Assembly (NCBI RefSeq): GCF_900187375.1
Contig: NZ_FYEW01000004.1
Span: forward strand, 186,001 to 250,000
Direction: 5' to 3'
Length of the DNA: 64,000 nucleotides
Origin: Hymenobacter gelipurpurascens
GTDB taxonomy: Bacteria; Bacteroidota; Bacteroidia; Cytophagales; Hymenobacteraceae
The notes beneath the pieces were generated by a model. That model was not told the DNA's origin, searched no databases, and saw only the letters and a list, made by a program, of their open reading frames with translations. A program made the translations under genes and the position numbers. Positions 28,416-37,762 of this stretch are shown piece after piece. The stretch's first letter is position 1. Each line of letters opens with the position of its first letter.

Positions 28416-29597
28416 CTACTGCAGGCTGCGGCGGATGCCCATTTCCAGGCCCCGCAGCTCGGCCAGGCCGCGCAGGCGCCCGATGCCGGAATAGCCGGGG
28501 TTGGTTTTCTTGTGCAGGTCGTCGAGCATCTGGTGGCCGTGGTCGGGGCGCATAGGCAGGCTCTGCTCTCGCCGGTGCATCACCTGCACCAGCTCGCGCA
28601 TCACGGCGTACATATCCACGTCGCCTTCCAGGTGGTTGTCCTCGAAGAAGTCGCCGGCCTCGTTGCGGCGGGTGCTGCGCAGGTGAATGAAGTTGATGCG
28701 GTCGGCAAACTGCTGCACCATCGCGGGCAGGTCGTTGTCGGGGCGCACTCCAAAAGACCCGGTGCAGAAGCACAGCCCGTTGCTGGGCGAAGGCACGGCC
28801 TCAAATAACGCCTGCAGGTCGGCGGCCGTGCTCACCACGCGCGGCAGCCCCAGGATGGGGTAGGGCGGGTCATCGGGGTGCACTACCAGCTTCACGCCCA
28901 CCTCCTCAGCCACCGGCACCACTGCTTGCAGGAAGTGGATGAGGTGGACGCGCAGGCGGTCGGCGTCAATGCCGGCGTAGGTGTCAAGGGCCTGCTGGAA
29001 CTGGCCTAGCGTGAAGCTTTCCTCGGAGCCGGGCAAGCCGGCAATGATGTTGCGCTGCAGCTGCAGCCTCTCGGCCTCACTCATGCCGGCAAACCGCTGC
29101 CAGGCCTGAGCCATTTGCTCTTCGGAGTAGGCTTGCTTTGCGCCCGGACGCTGGAGCAGCAGCACATCAAAAGCCACGAAGGCAGCATGCTCAAAGCGCA
29201 GGGCCTTGGAGCCATCCTCTACCTCGTAGGCCAGGTCGGTGCGGGTCCAGTCCAGCACCGGCATGAAGTTGTAGGTGACGGTGTAAATGCCACAGGCCGC
29301 CAGGTTGCGCAGGCTTTGCTGGTAGTTGCCGATAAACGTTTCGTAGCCCGCAGCCTGGGTTTTGATGGCCTCGTGCACGGGCACGCTTTCTACCACGCTC
29401 CAGCGCAGGCCAGCGGCTTCAATCAGCTCTTTACGGGCCTGAATTTCACTTACCGGCCATACCTCCCCGTTGGGCAGGTGGTGCAGGGCGGTAACTACCC
29501 CTGTGCAGCCGGCTTGGCGCAGGTCAGCGAGGGTTACGGGATCTTGGGGACCAAACCAGCGCATGGTTTGCTCCAGGCAATAGTAATTCTCGCTCAT
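28416..29597 (-). CDS. uxuA: Mannonate dehydratase
   Basis: This cytoplasmic enzyme converts D-mannonate to 2-keto-3-deoxygluconate in glucuronate catabolism. It has 393 residues, the normal length for Uxu[40 protein letters not shown]-type strand ([18 protein letters not shown]), [33 protein letters not shown] and [12 protein letters not shown] are family signatures; the last includes metal ligands. It starts 12 bases after the SDR gene and works with it. Its presence shows that the locus ends in glucuronate-derived acid metabolism. Confidence 0.96.
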   Translation of the reverse strand: MSENYYCLEQTMRWFGPQDPVTLADLRQAGCTGVVTALHHLPNGEVWPVSEIQARKELIEAAGLRWSVVESVPVHEAIKTQAAGYETFIGNYQQSLRNLAACGIYTVTYNFMPVLDWTRTDLAYEVEDGSKALRFEHAAFVAFDVLLLQRPGAKQAYSEEQMAQAWQRFAGMSEAERLQLQRNIIAGLPGSEESFTLGQFQQALDTYAGIDADRLRVHLIHFLQAVVPVAEEVGVKLVVHPDDPPYPILGLPRVVSTAADLQALFEAVPSPSNGLCFCTGSFGVRPDNDLPAMVQQFADRINFIHLRSTRRNEAGDFFEDNHLEGDVDMYAVMRELVQVMHRREQSLPMRPDHGHQMLDDLHKKTNPGYSGIGRLRGLAELRGLEMGIRRSLQ

Positions 29598-29609
29598 TGG
29601 TGCTGGGTT

Positions 29610-30428
29610 TTAGACGCCGCCAAAGATGGAGAATCCGCCATCTACGCAAATCATGGAACCGGTCACAAACTGCGAGGCGTCGCTGAGCAGCCACACCAGG
29701 GCGCCCTTGAGTTCGTCGGGGTGGCCGAAGCGCTTGAAAGGGGTCTGCTTGATCACCAGCTCACCGCGGGCCGTGAAGCCGCCTTCGGGGGTGGTGAGCA
29801 GGCTGCGGTTTTGCTCGGTCAGGAAAAAGCCGGGGGCCAGGGCATTCATGCGCAGCTTGTCGCCGTAGCGGTTGGCCATTTCCACCGCAAACCACTGGTT
29901 GTAGCAGTCCAGGGCCGCTTTGCCCATGTTGTAGCCCAGCACCTTGGTAATAGCGCGCTTGGAGTTCATGGAGGAGATATTCACGATGCTGCCCCGGTCA
30001 CCGGACTGCGACATGGCCTCGCCAAATACCTGCGTGGGCAAAACGGCTCCCCAGATGTTGAGGTCCATCACCCGCTTCATGCCGGCTAGGTTCATCTTGA
30101 ACACGTCCTCGGCGGGGTCGAGCACTCCATCGGGACCGTTGCCGCCGGCGGCATTCACCAGCCCATCGATGCGGCCGTAGGCCTGCATGAGCTGCTGGCA
30201 GGCGGCGCGCAGCTGGTCTTCTTCCAGCACATCGGCCACCAGCGCCAGGGCCCGCCCCCCCTGCTCATTGATGGCCTGGGCCCGCTGCTGAGCCACTTCG
30301 GCGTTGCGGCCCAGAATACCCACGGTACCGCCGGCTTCCACAATTCCATCGATAAAGGACTGGCCTAGAATACCGGTTCCGCCGGTTACTACGATTACTT
30401 TGCCTTGCAGCGAAAAATTCTCACTCAT
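29610..30428 (-). CDS. SDR-family oxidoreductase, likely D-mannonate/fructuronate reductase
   Basis: This is a short-chain dehydrogenase of 272 residues. The NAD(P)-binding TGGTGILG is at 15-22, NAAGG at 92-96 and the catalytic triad is Ser153, Tyr166 and Lys170 (YNMGK). FSLQGKVIVVTGG and CVDGGFSIFGGV frame the fold. Because uxuA lies 12 bases downstream and no long-chain UxuB is present, it most likely replaces UxuB and reduces fructuronate (or a related keto-uronate) to mannonate. Bacteroidota commonly use an SDR here. The substrate is inferred from context; a KduD-like role on diketo-deoxygluconate is the alternative. Confidence 0.85.
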   Translation of the reverse strand: MSENFSLQGKVIVVTGGTGILGQSFIDGIVEAGGTVGILGRNAEVAQQRAQAINEQGGRALALVADVLEEDQLRAACQQLMQAYGRIDGLVNAAGGNGPDGVLDPAEDVFKMNLAGMKRVMDLNIWGAVLPTQVFGEAMSQSGDRGSIVNISSMNSKRAITKVLGYNMGKAALDCYNQWFAVEMANRYGDKLRMNALAPGFFLTEQNRSLLTTPEGGFTARGELVIKQTPFKRFGHPDELKGALVWLLSDASQFVTGSMICVDGGFSIFGGV

Positions 30429-30496
30429 GCTTGAAGGGTAATAAGGGGGCGAACTACGCTCGCCCGGAAATCTTTAATCGGATGGACTGATGACAG

Positions 30497-30546
30497 GCCT
30501 AGCGCCAACCCTAGCCTCTGGGAAGGCAATCGGGCTGGCGTTAGGC
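30497..30546 (-). other. Imperfect inverted repeat between lyase and SDR genes
   Basis: Two 14-base arms (30497-30510 and 30533-30546) pair at 12 of 14 positions around a 22-nt loop, in the 127-base gap between the lyase and SDR genes. It could be a processing or attenuation hairpin that adjusts the ratio of surface proteins to cytoplasmic enzymes. There is no T-tract, so I do not call it a terminator. Confidence 0.35.
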
Positions 30547-30555
30547 CGGTTGGCT

Positions 30556-31755
30556 TTACAGGGCCCAGGGCGTACGTACAAATTCGGGGTACAAAGCAAA
30601 AACCTTATCCGTCGGCAGGCTCGGGTACTGAGGCCCCGCCTGGTGGTAAATAGTGAGAATGGTGGTATTGCCGGCAGGTACGGCATCGGCCTTCTCCATT
30701 TGCTTCTGGCGCAGCAGGTAGGGCTGAAACCACGCCACGGCCGGAGCCAGTCCCCGACCATCGGGGGTGCGGTACTGCCAGAGGTCCAGGCCCACGTGGC
30801 GGGCCAGCACGGCCAACTGCACCCATCCCTGCAGGTTCATGGACACGTAGTTCCAGGGGCGGGTGCGGGCCAGCTCCAAAGGCTGCGACCCATCGGGGGC
30901 AAACTGCACGGGGATGCGCGGCAGGGTCTGGCTTTCCAGCGTTTGCTTGGCCAGGGCCTGGTTACCCGTGAACAGGGCAAAGTCCACCACCTGCACATCA
31001 TGAAAAGTGCCGTGGTTGTTTTTGTTGCTGCCCTCTTCCCGGCCAATCTTGCTGGTGGTAAGCCATTGATTGTATTGGGTGTACCACTGCTTGAGGCTGC
31101 TCACCAGCTCAGGCGTGATGCTCTTGCTGCCGCTCATCAAGGCCAGCGCATCGGGGATATTCACCAGATGGCGCGTCTCAATAATACCGAAGCTGCGCCC
31201 TTCAAACATGCCCGGGATGCCCTGCCCATAATTCAGGTTGGGATTCATGCGGGTGGCCGCGTCGAGGAAGAACACGCGCAGCAGCTTGGCGGCGTGGGCG
31301 GCGTACTGCTCATTGCCCGAAAAGTAATAGCCCAGGCCCAGTGCCTGCACGTCGCGGCACAGGCCGCTCAGGTTTTCGCCGTCCTTGAGGGCCTTCACTT
31401 CCGGGTTCAGCAGGCCATCCTTCTGCAGGTAGGGCTTGCCGTCGGGCTTGCTTGGGTCGGGCCACCAGTAGGGAGCCTGGGAGATGTAGTCGTGCTTGTC
31501 GCCGCTGGGCGGCACCCGCTGCTTGGTCGTGATGGTGTAGGGGCCGTGCTTGAGGGCTTCGCTGGCTTTGGCCACCAGACCACTCACTTGCTGGGCCTCG
31601 GCCTTGCCGCCCCGCTGGTAGGCCTTTTTGTAGGCTGCCAGGGCCGCGGGGTCGAGGAGGAGGAAGGGCGTAACGGGAGCCACCTGAGCGGCTCCGGTTA
31701 GCGCTAGTATTCCACCCAGCACCAGCCCCCGCACCAACTTACTGGAGATGCGCAT
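30556..31755 (-). CDS. Alginate lyase-family polysaccharide lyase (PL38-like), second copy
   Basis: This is a secreted protein of 399 residues with a signal peptide (LTGAAQ). GDKHDYISQAPYWWPDP, KPYLQKDGLLNPE, DAATRMNPNLNYGQGIPGM and SNKNNHGTFHDVQVV match the 19517-20692 protein and define the same lyase branch. Its ATG overlaps the TAA stop of susD by one base (TAATG), so it is translationally coupled to the surface binding protein. That arrangement suggests it acts early, perhaps at the surface or in the periplasm on incoming glucuronan-like chains. Confidence 0.8.
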   Translation of the reverse strand: MRISSKLVRGLVLGGILALTGAAQVAPVTPFLLLDPAALAAYKKAYQRGGKAEAQQVSGLVAKASEALKHGPYTITTKQRVPPSGDKHDYISQAPYWWPDPSKPDGKPYLQKDGLLNPEVKALKDGENLSGLCRDVQALGLGYYFSGNEQYAAHAAKLLRVFFLDAATRMNPNLNYGQGIPGMFEGRSFGIIETRHLVNIPDALALMSGSKSITPELVSSLKQWYTQYNQWLTTSKIGREEGSNKNNHGTFHDVQVVDFALFTGNQALAKQTLESQTLPRIPVQFAPDGSQPLELARTRPWNYVSMNLQGWVQLAVLARHVGLDLWQYRTPDGRGLAPAVAWFQPYLLRQKQMEKADAVPAGNTTILTIYHQAGPQYPSLPTDKVFALYPEFVRTPWAL

Positions 31756-33173
31756 TAGTAGCCGGGGTTTTGGGTCAGGTTGGGGTTGAGAATCAGCTCG
31801 GGCTGCGGAATCGGGAACAGGAAGTACTTGTCGTCGATGTCGCGGTTGAACACGGCCTTCTCGCGCTGCTTCAGGCGCTTAAGGCGCACCAAGTCAAAAT
31901 AGCGGTGGCCTTCCTGCACCAGCTCCCACCCTCTCTCGCGCACCAGCAGGTCTACGAAGGCATCCTTGGTCGTTACCTTAGTGGTAGGGATAGGCGCCAG
32001 ACCGGCCCGCACCCGCACCTGGTTGATGCCCTGGTACTTGAGGGGGTTGCCCGGGTTCAGGTTGTTGAGCGCCTCCGACTGCAGCAGCAGAATGTCGGCG
32101 TAGCGGGTAATCAGGTAGTTGGCCCGGGAGTCGTTGCCGATGCGCTTGTCGTCGCGGAACTTGTTGAAGTAGTAGCGGGGCAGGGTGGTGGTGCCGGCCT
32201 GGTTGCTGATGTTCCAGGCCCGGCGCGCGTCGTTGGCAGCATAGGAGCGCACCAGGCTGTCTTCCACGGTAAAGGTGCCCAGGCCCTGCAGCTGGGAGGG
32301 CAGAAACTGGCGCACGATGATGCTGCCCGTGTTCGGGGGCAAGTCAAATTGAATGGAGAAGATGTGCTCGGGGCCGTTTTCCTTGTCGGGGTTGAACACG
32401 TCGCCGTACACCGGCAGCAGGCTGTAGAGCTTGGAGTCGATTACCCGATTGCAGGCGTCCAGGCCACTCTGGTTGTCGCTGGGGGTGGCGGCAGCCGTGG
32501 TAGCCCGCGTTACGTACACCTTGGCCAGCAAGGCTGCCGCGGCGCCGCTGGACACGCGTCCTTTCTCGCCGGCCGCAATCTTGTTTTCAGGAAAGCAGTT
32601 TTCCTCCGCAAACTTCAGGTCGGCAATAATCTGCTCGTACACCTGGGCAATGGGAGTGCGGGGTGGGCGCAGATCTTCGGTAGGGCCCTTCACCGTAGCC
32701 AGCACCAGGGGCACATCGCCGAAGCTCCGCACGAGGTCGAAGTAGCCCATGGCCCGCAGGAAGCGCGCATTGCCGATGATGTTGTTTTTGCGGGCCTCAT
32801 CCATCGTGATGGCGGGCACCTTCTCAATCACATCATTGGCCCGGTTGATCATCCGGTAGGAGTTGGTCCACCAGCTGTTGATTTCGGTGTTGGTGGCCGT
32901 GAAGGTGAAGCGCGAAAGCTGAGCCCGCTCATCAGTCGAGGAACCCACGCGGATCAGCTCCCCGGGCAGCTCCGTCACCTGCCAGCCCGTGCGACCGAAG
33001 TAGGTTTGGGGCAGCAGAGCGTTGAACACCCCGTTGAGGCCGGCCACGGCATCGCCCTCATTCTGGTAAAAGTTTTCACTGGAAAGGAAATCATAGGGCT
33101 TCTCCTCCAGGAACTTCTCGCAGGAAGCCAGGCCCAGGGTAAGCAAGCTTAAAAACAGGATCGACTTTTTCAT
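31755..33173 (-). CDS. SusD/RagB-family nutrient-binding outer membrane lipoprotein (PUL 2)
   Basis: This is the glycan-binding lipoprotein partner of the SusC upstream. It has 472 residues with a lipobox (LASC, Cys18), the LSSENFYQNEGDAVAGLNGVF region, NARFLRAMGYFDLVRSFGDVPL and the usual C-terminus LTQNPGY. It is 27 bases from susC and overlaps the next gene by one base. Specificity is probably for the uronate polymer attacked by the lyases of this operon. Confidence 0.95.
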   Translation of the reverse strand: MKKSILFLSLLTLGLASCEKFLEEKPYDFLSSENFYQNEGDAVAGLNGVFNALLPQTYFGRTGWQVTELPGELIRVGSSTDERAQLSRFTFTATNTEINSWWTNSYRMINRANDVIEKVPAITMDEARKNNIIGNARFLRAMGYFDLVRSFGDVPLVLATVKGPTEDLRPPRTPIAQVYEQIIADLKFAEENCFPENKIAAGEKGRVSSGAAAALLAKVYVTRATTAAATPSDNQSGLDACNRVIDSKLYSLLPVYGDVFNPDKENGPEHIFSIQFDLPPNTGSIIVRQFLPSQLQGLGTFTVEDSLVRSYAANDARRAWNISNQAGTTTLPRYYFNKFRDDKRIGNDSRANYLITRYADILLLQSEALNNLNPGNPLKYQGINQVRVRAGLAPIPTTKVTTKDAFVDLLVRERGWELVQEGHRYFDLVRLKRLKQREKAVFNRDIDDKYFLFPIPQPELILNPNLTQNPGY

Positions 33174-33200
33174 ATCAGGTGGGAGTGCTGCAGGGGGAGA

Positions 33201-36200
33201 TTAGAAGCCAATCCGGACGCCGGCAATGAACGTGCGGGTGCTGGGGAAGGCGTTGTAGTCGGTGTTCAGGCTCAGGTTGTCGCGCCCGAAAGAGTTTACC
33301 TCGGGGTCGTAGCCGGTGTATTTGGTGAGCGTCACCAGGTTCTGGGCCGTCACGTACACGCTGGCCGACTTGACGACCGTGCTGAACTTGGGCAGGGAAT
33401 AGCCAAGCGTAACGGTCTTGAGGCGCACGAAGGAGCCATCCTCAATCACGTCGCTCACAATGCCGGTGGAGCGGCGGATGGTACTGCCCGCCCGCGGAAT
33501 GGTGTTGCTGGGGTTTGTAGGCGTCCAGCGGTCTACCACGGTCTTGAGCTTGTTGGTGGTCGTGATGCCCGACTCCAGCTCGTAGCGGTTCAGGTTGAGC
33601 ACGTCGGAGCCCTGCACGCCCTGGATAAACACGCTCAGGTTAAAGCCGCCGTAGGTGAAGCCGTTGGTGAGGCCATAGATAAACTTAGGCTGAGCCCGGC
33701 CGATGATGACGCGGTCGGCGGCTGTAATCTGGCCGTCGCCGTTCTGGTCGATGTAGCGCGGGTCGCCGGGGCGCACCGCGGTTTTGGTGCCGCTGGCCGT
33801 GATTTCCTCCTGGGTCTGCCAGATGCCCCCGAACTGGTAGCCGTAAAACGAGCCGATGGGCTCGCCCTCGCGCAGGATGCTGGTGTTGCCCAGGCCCGCG
33901 CCCACGAACAAGCTGGAGCTGGACTGGCCTACGGGCAGCTCACTAACGCTGTAGAGGTCGAGGACCTTGTTGCGGTTAAGCGAGAAGTTCAGGTTGGTTT
34001 TCCAGGAGAACTTCTTGTTGTCGAAGTTGGTGGTGTTCAGGGCAAACTCGAAGCCCTTGTTTTCCACGCTGCCGGCGTTGAGCAGGATGTCGCCGTAGCC
34101 CGTGGTGCGGGGCGTGGCTACGCGCAGCAGCAGGTCGGTGGTTTTCTTGTAATAGGCGTCGGCCGTAACGGAAATGCGGTTTTCCAGGAAGGCCACGTCA
34201 ATGCCGACGTTGGAGGCCGCCGTCGACTCCCACCGCAAATCCGGGTTGAGGATGTTGGCCGGCACCAGGCCTACGAGGCGGGTAGATCCCGCAGCGTAGG
34301 AGCCCACGTCGTAGCGGGCCAGGGACTGGTAGTTGTTAATTTCCTGGTTGCCCGTGATGCCGTAGCCCAGGCGCAGCTTCAGGTCGCTCAGGAAGGTGAA
34401 GCCGCTCATGAACTTCTCATCGATGAGGCGGTAGGCAAAAGCAGCCGAAGGGAAGTAGCCCCACTTGTTGTTGCGGCCGAAGCGCGAGGAGCCGTCGGCC
34501 CGCATCGTGACGGTGAACAGGTACTTCTCAAATAGGCGGTAGTTCACGCGGCCGAAGTAGGAAGCCAGCGTGTTGGTGTACCGGCCGGAGTTGGGCGTTT
34601 GAATATTCGCGCCTAGGGCCAGGTTGTCGGAGCCCAGTGTATTGGTAAAGAAGTTGTTGGCGGCGGAGCTGAAGTCGTTGCCGTAGAACTGCTGCTCACT
34701 GAGGCCGACTACTGCGTTCAGGGCGTTGTTTTCGTCTATCTTTTTGTCGTAGGTCAGCGTGTTTTCGTTTAGCCAGCTGTAGCGGTTGGTTTGCGCACGG
34801 TTGGCGGAGCCCCCGGTCAGGCGGCCCAGAAACACGTCGGAGGGCCGATACACGTTGGTTTGCTGGTTGTTGTAGTCGAGGCCCCCGCTGATGCGCAGGG
34901 TCAGGCCGGGCATCAGCTCGTAGTTGGCGGCCACGTTGACGAGGCCCCGGGCAACGGTGCGCTGGTCCTTGGTCTTCATGGCAAAAGCCACCGGGTTGCC
35001 TACGTCCTCCACGTAGGGTAGGGGCGTATTGGAATAGGTATACTCCCCATTGGCATCGCGCACCGGGTTGATGGGGCTGAAGCGCAGGGCATCGAGCAGG
35101 GCTCCCCCGAAGCTGCCGCCCTGGGAGTTCACGAAGGCCCGCTTCTCGAAGGTGCCGGCTAGCTGGCTGGAGAAGTTGAAGTTCAGCTTGGAGCTGATCT
35201 TCTTATCCAGGTTCAGGCGGACCGTGCCGCGCTGGAAGCCGGAGTTGAGGATGATGCCTTCCTGGTCAAAGTAGTTGAAGCTCAGGTTGTAGCGGGTTTC
35301 CTCGGTACCCCCGTTAAAGCCCAGCTGGTAGTTGCTCATGCGGGCCCGACGCAGAATCTCCGACTGCCAGTCGGTGCCTTCGCCCAGCTCGTCAATCTGC
35401 TCCTGGGTGTAGGGCTGGGGCAGCGTTGTGGAGCCTGAGTTCACGTCGTTGAGGTAGGTGGCAAACTCCTTGGCGTTCATCAGCTCATACTTATGGCGCA
35501 CGATCTGCACGCCCGTGTACGCCTCAAAGTTGACGGTGCCCTTGCCGACTTTGCCCTTTTTGGTGGTAATAAGCACGACGCCGTTGGCGCCCCGCGAGCC
35601 GTAGATGGCAGTCGCGGAGGCATCCTTCAGCACCTCAATAGACTCAATATCGGAGGGGTTGATGGAGTTCAGGTCGCCGGCACCGGGGAACCCATCGACC
35701 ACAAATAGGGGCTCGTTGCCGGTATTGATGGAGTTAGTGCCCCGAATGCGGATGGACACGTTGCCGCCCGGCTCGGAGTTGGTTTGCGTCACCTGCACCC
35801 CGCTCACGCGGCCCTGCAGAATTTGGTCGGCGCGGGCAATAGGAGTTTCCGCTACCTGCTCGGCCGAAATGGACGCCACGGAGCCCGTAATGTCGCGCTT
35901 GCGCTGGGAGCCGTAGCCGACTACGACCACCTCGTTCAGGTTTGTGGACTTCTCCTTGAGCTGCACCGCCGGCAGGGTGCCGTCGCTGCCAACCTTTACT
36001 TCCATGGGCTCAAAGCCCACGAAGGACATCACTAGCGTGGGGTTGCTGTCGGCGGGCACGGGCAGCGTGAACTTACCGTCCCCATCGGTGGAGGTGCCGG
36101 TGGTAGTGCCTTTGATAACCACGGATACGCCCGGCAGGGGGCTCCGGTCGCCGGCACTGAGTACAGTGCCGCTTACTTGGCGGGTCTGGGCATGAGCAGC

Positions 36201-36251
36201 GAAGCTTGCTCCCAATGCCAAAGGGAGTAGCAGCAGCGTACGAGTATGCAT
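33201..36251 (-). CDS. SusC/RagA-family TonB-linked outer membrane protein (PUL 2)
   Basis: This is the TonB-dependent glycan importer of the second locus, 1016 residues from the ATG at 36251. I prefer that start because a clean signal peptide follows (MHTRTLLLLPLALG to AHAQ); the frame remains open to 36317 but the added residues are not a leader. A carboxypeptidase-regulatory-like domain (VSGTVLSAGDRSPLPGVSV), the EVVVVGYG motif, a plug with DIESIEVLKDASATAIYG and a barrel ending in Phe are present. It heads the minus-strand operon and is preceded by an operator-like palindrome 83 bases upstream. Confidence 0.95.
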   Translation of the reverse strand: MHTRTLLLLPLALGASFAAHAQTRQVSGTVLSAGDRSPLPGVSVVIKGTTTGTSTDGDGKFTLPVPADSNPTLVMSFVGFEPMEVKVGSDGTLPAVQLKEKSTNLNEVVVVGYGSQRKRDITGSVASISAEQVAETPIARADQILQGRVSGVQVTQTNSEPGGNVSIRIRGTNSINTGNEPLFVVDGFPGAGDLNSINPSDIESIEVLKDASATAIYGSRGANGVVLITTKKGKVGKGTVNFEAYTGVQIVRHKYELMNAKEFATYLNDVNSGSTTLPQPYTQEQIDELGEGTDWQSEILRRARMSNYQLGFNGGTEETRYNLSFNYFDQEGIILNSGFQRGTVRLNLDKKISSKLNFNFSSQLAGTFEKRAFVNSQGGSFGGALLDALRFSPINPVRDANGEYTYSNTPLPYVEDVGNPVAFAMKTKDQRTVARGLVNVAANYELMPGLTLRISGGLDYNNQQTNVYRPSDVFLGRLTGGSANRAQTNRYSWLNENTLTYDKKIDENNALNAVVGLSEQQFYGNDFSSAANNFFTNTLGSDNLALGANIQTPNSGRYTNTLASYFGRVNYRLFEKYLFTVTMRADGSSRFGRNNKWGYFPSAAFAYRLIDEKFMSGFTFLSDLKLRLGYGITGNQEINNYQSLARYDVGSYAAGSTRLVGLVPANILNPDLRWESTAASNVGIDVAFLENRISVTADAYYKKTTDLLLRVATPRTTGYGDILLNAGSVENKGFEFALNTTNFDNKKFSWKTNLNFSLNRNKVLDLYSVSELPVGQSSSSLFVGAGLGNTSILREGEPIGSFYGYQFGGIWQTQEEITASGTKTAVRPGDPRYIDQNGDGQITAADRVIIGRAQPKFIYGLTNGFTYGGFNLSVFIQGVQGSDVLNLNRYELESGITTTNKLKTVVDRWTPTNPSNTIPRAGSTIRRSTGIVSDVIEDGSFVRLKTVTLGYSLPKFSTVVKSASVYVTAQNLVTLTKYTGYDPEVNSFGRDNLSLNTDYNAFPSTRTFIAGVRIGF

Positions 36252-36324
36252 AAGGCGGAGCGATTGGTGGGAAATACGACGGTAATCTCGGTAAACTCCG
36301 TTGGCATAAATCACCAAAACCCAG

Positions 36325-36347
36325 GTTTATTTACGTAAACGTTTACG
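36325..36347. promoter_or_regulatory. LacI-type operator upstream of susC (PUL 2)
   Basis: CGTAAACGTTTACG at 36334-36347 is a perfect 14-bp palindrome with the AAACGTTT core typical of LacI/GalR-family operators. It overlaps TTTACGTAAA, a second palindrome. The 20 bases 36325-36344 recur exactly at 18180-18199. It sits in the 316-base divergent region between susC and the LacI-type gene. A weaker TTTACGTAA element near 36489 lies about 80 bases upstream of the regulator itself and could mediate autoregulation. The rest of the intergenic region shows no gene. Confidence 0.8.
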
Positions 36348-36567
36348 GAGGTTAAGTACTCACTTACTCTGCTTTGCGTCACTTTACATCGCCTGACTAG
36401 CGGGCTATATATCCCTCAATAAGAACACCTTACAAACTATCACCTTACCACTAAGGAGTAGCCCGACTGCTCCCGCAACCCAGCAAAATTTACGTAACTA
36501 AAGCAACGAAATGAGGGGAGCCGTTTCGGAAGTAGGTGGGCCCGCCCAAGCTGGTTAACTTGACCAC

Positions 36568-37587
36568 ATGAAACCCGTCAACCTGAAAAAACTCGCCGAG
36601 GAGCTCAACCTCTCCGTGGCTACGGTATCACGAGCGCTCAACGACCGGTACGATATATCACAACTCACCAAGGACCGGGTGCGGGAACTGGCTACGCGGC
36701 TACATTATGAGCCCAACCCCTACGCCAGCAGCCTACGGCGGCAGAAAAGTAAAACCATTGGGGTCGTTATACCCGAAATAGCCAACCATTTCTTTTCGCT
36801 GGCTATCAATGGGATAGAAGAGGTGGCCCGCGACAACAACTACCACGTTCTGATTTATTTAACTCACGAAGACTACCAGCGGGAGCTGTCGAGCATGCGC
36901 CTGCTGGCCGGGGGCCGCGTAGATGGGGTGCTGCTTTCCGTGGCGAGCAGCAGCCAGGATTTTGCCCACCTGGACATGCTGCGTGAGCGGGGCATCCCCA
37001 TGGTGTTCTTCGACCGGGTATACGAAGATATGGCCACGGCCCGCGTGACTACGGACGACTATGACAGCAGCTACCGGGCCACCCGCCACCTGTTGGAAGA
37101 AGGGTGCCGCACCATTGCCTATTTAACTATCTCGCACCACCTCTCTATCGGAAAGCGGCGCCTGCAGGGGTACATTGATGCCCTGCGCGATAGTGGCCTA
37201 GCCTACGATGAAAGCCTGGTGCTTCCCGGCCAGCTTGACAAGACGCATGACATAGCCATAATCAAAGAGCTGCTGGAGTCTAGGCCAGCTATCGATGGCA
37301 TCTTTGCTTCCGTCGAGAGCCTGGCCATGAGCAGCTACGAGGCCTGCCGCCTGCTGGGGCGAACCATACCGCAGGACATCAAGATTCTGGGATTTTCTAA
37401 CCTGGAAATAGCTTCTTTGCTCTCCCCTCCCCTTACCACTATCACGCAGCCAGCCTACGCCATTGGCAAGGAAGCCGCTAAAATTCTGTTTCAGGCTGTC
37501 ATTAAAAACAAGCCCATTTCCTCCAACCAAAGCCTGGAAATAAAGTCCGAGCTGATTGTGCGGGGCTCCACCCGCCTCCAGGCCTGA
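36568..37587 (+). CDS. LacI-family transcriptional regulator of PUL 2
   Basis: This is a LacI/GalR-type DNA-binding repressor of 339 residues. The N-terminal helix-turn-helix and hinge helix (KLAEELNLSVATVSRALND, then RLHYEPNPYASSLR) are followed by a periplasmic-binding-protein-like sensor domain (GVVIPEIANHFFSLAINGIE, DGVLLSVASS, FFDRVYEDM, GIFASVESLAMSSYEACR). It is transcribed divergently from the PUL 2 operon and matched by operator-like palindromes at 36334-36347 and 18189-18202. The ligand is probably a uronate or keto-deoxy sugar acid from this pathway. Confidence 0.93.
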   Translation: MKPVNLKKLAEELNLSVATVSRALNDRYDISQLTKDRVRELATRLHYEPNPYASSLRRQKSKTIGVVIPEIANHFFSLAINGIEEVARDNNYHVLIYLTHEDYQRELSSMRLLAGGRVDGVLLSVASSSQDFAHLDMLRERGIPMVFFDRVYEDMATARVTTDDYDSSYRATRHLLEEGCRTIAYLTISHHLSIGKRRLQGYIDALRDSGLAYDESLVLPGQLDKTHDIAIIKELLESRPAIDGIFASVESLAMSSYEACRLLGRTIPQDIKILGFSNLEIASLLSPPLTTITQPAYAIGKEAAKILFQAVIKNKPISSNQSLEIKSELIVRGSTRLQA

Positions 37588-37762
37588 GCCCCTTTGCCCT
37601 AGGCGTGGGCCGGGGTTTTGCCGGCTCCGGCCGCCACCCCCGCCCGTAAGCAGCTGCCGACCGGGGCAGAAAGGGTACCCCCACTGCGGCTGCGTAACTT
37701 GGCGGCGCTTTTCTTCCTGTCCATAAGCGCTCTGCAACGGCCGAGAGCTAAACCCTTGTCCC

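Noticed and set aside
31770-33152. Long plus-strand frame opposite susD
   Set aside because: Antisense shadow; susD is unmistakable on the other strand.
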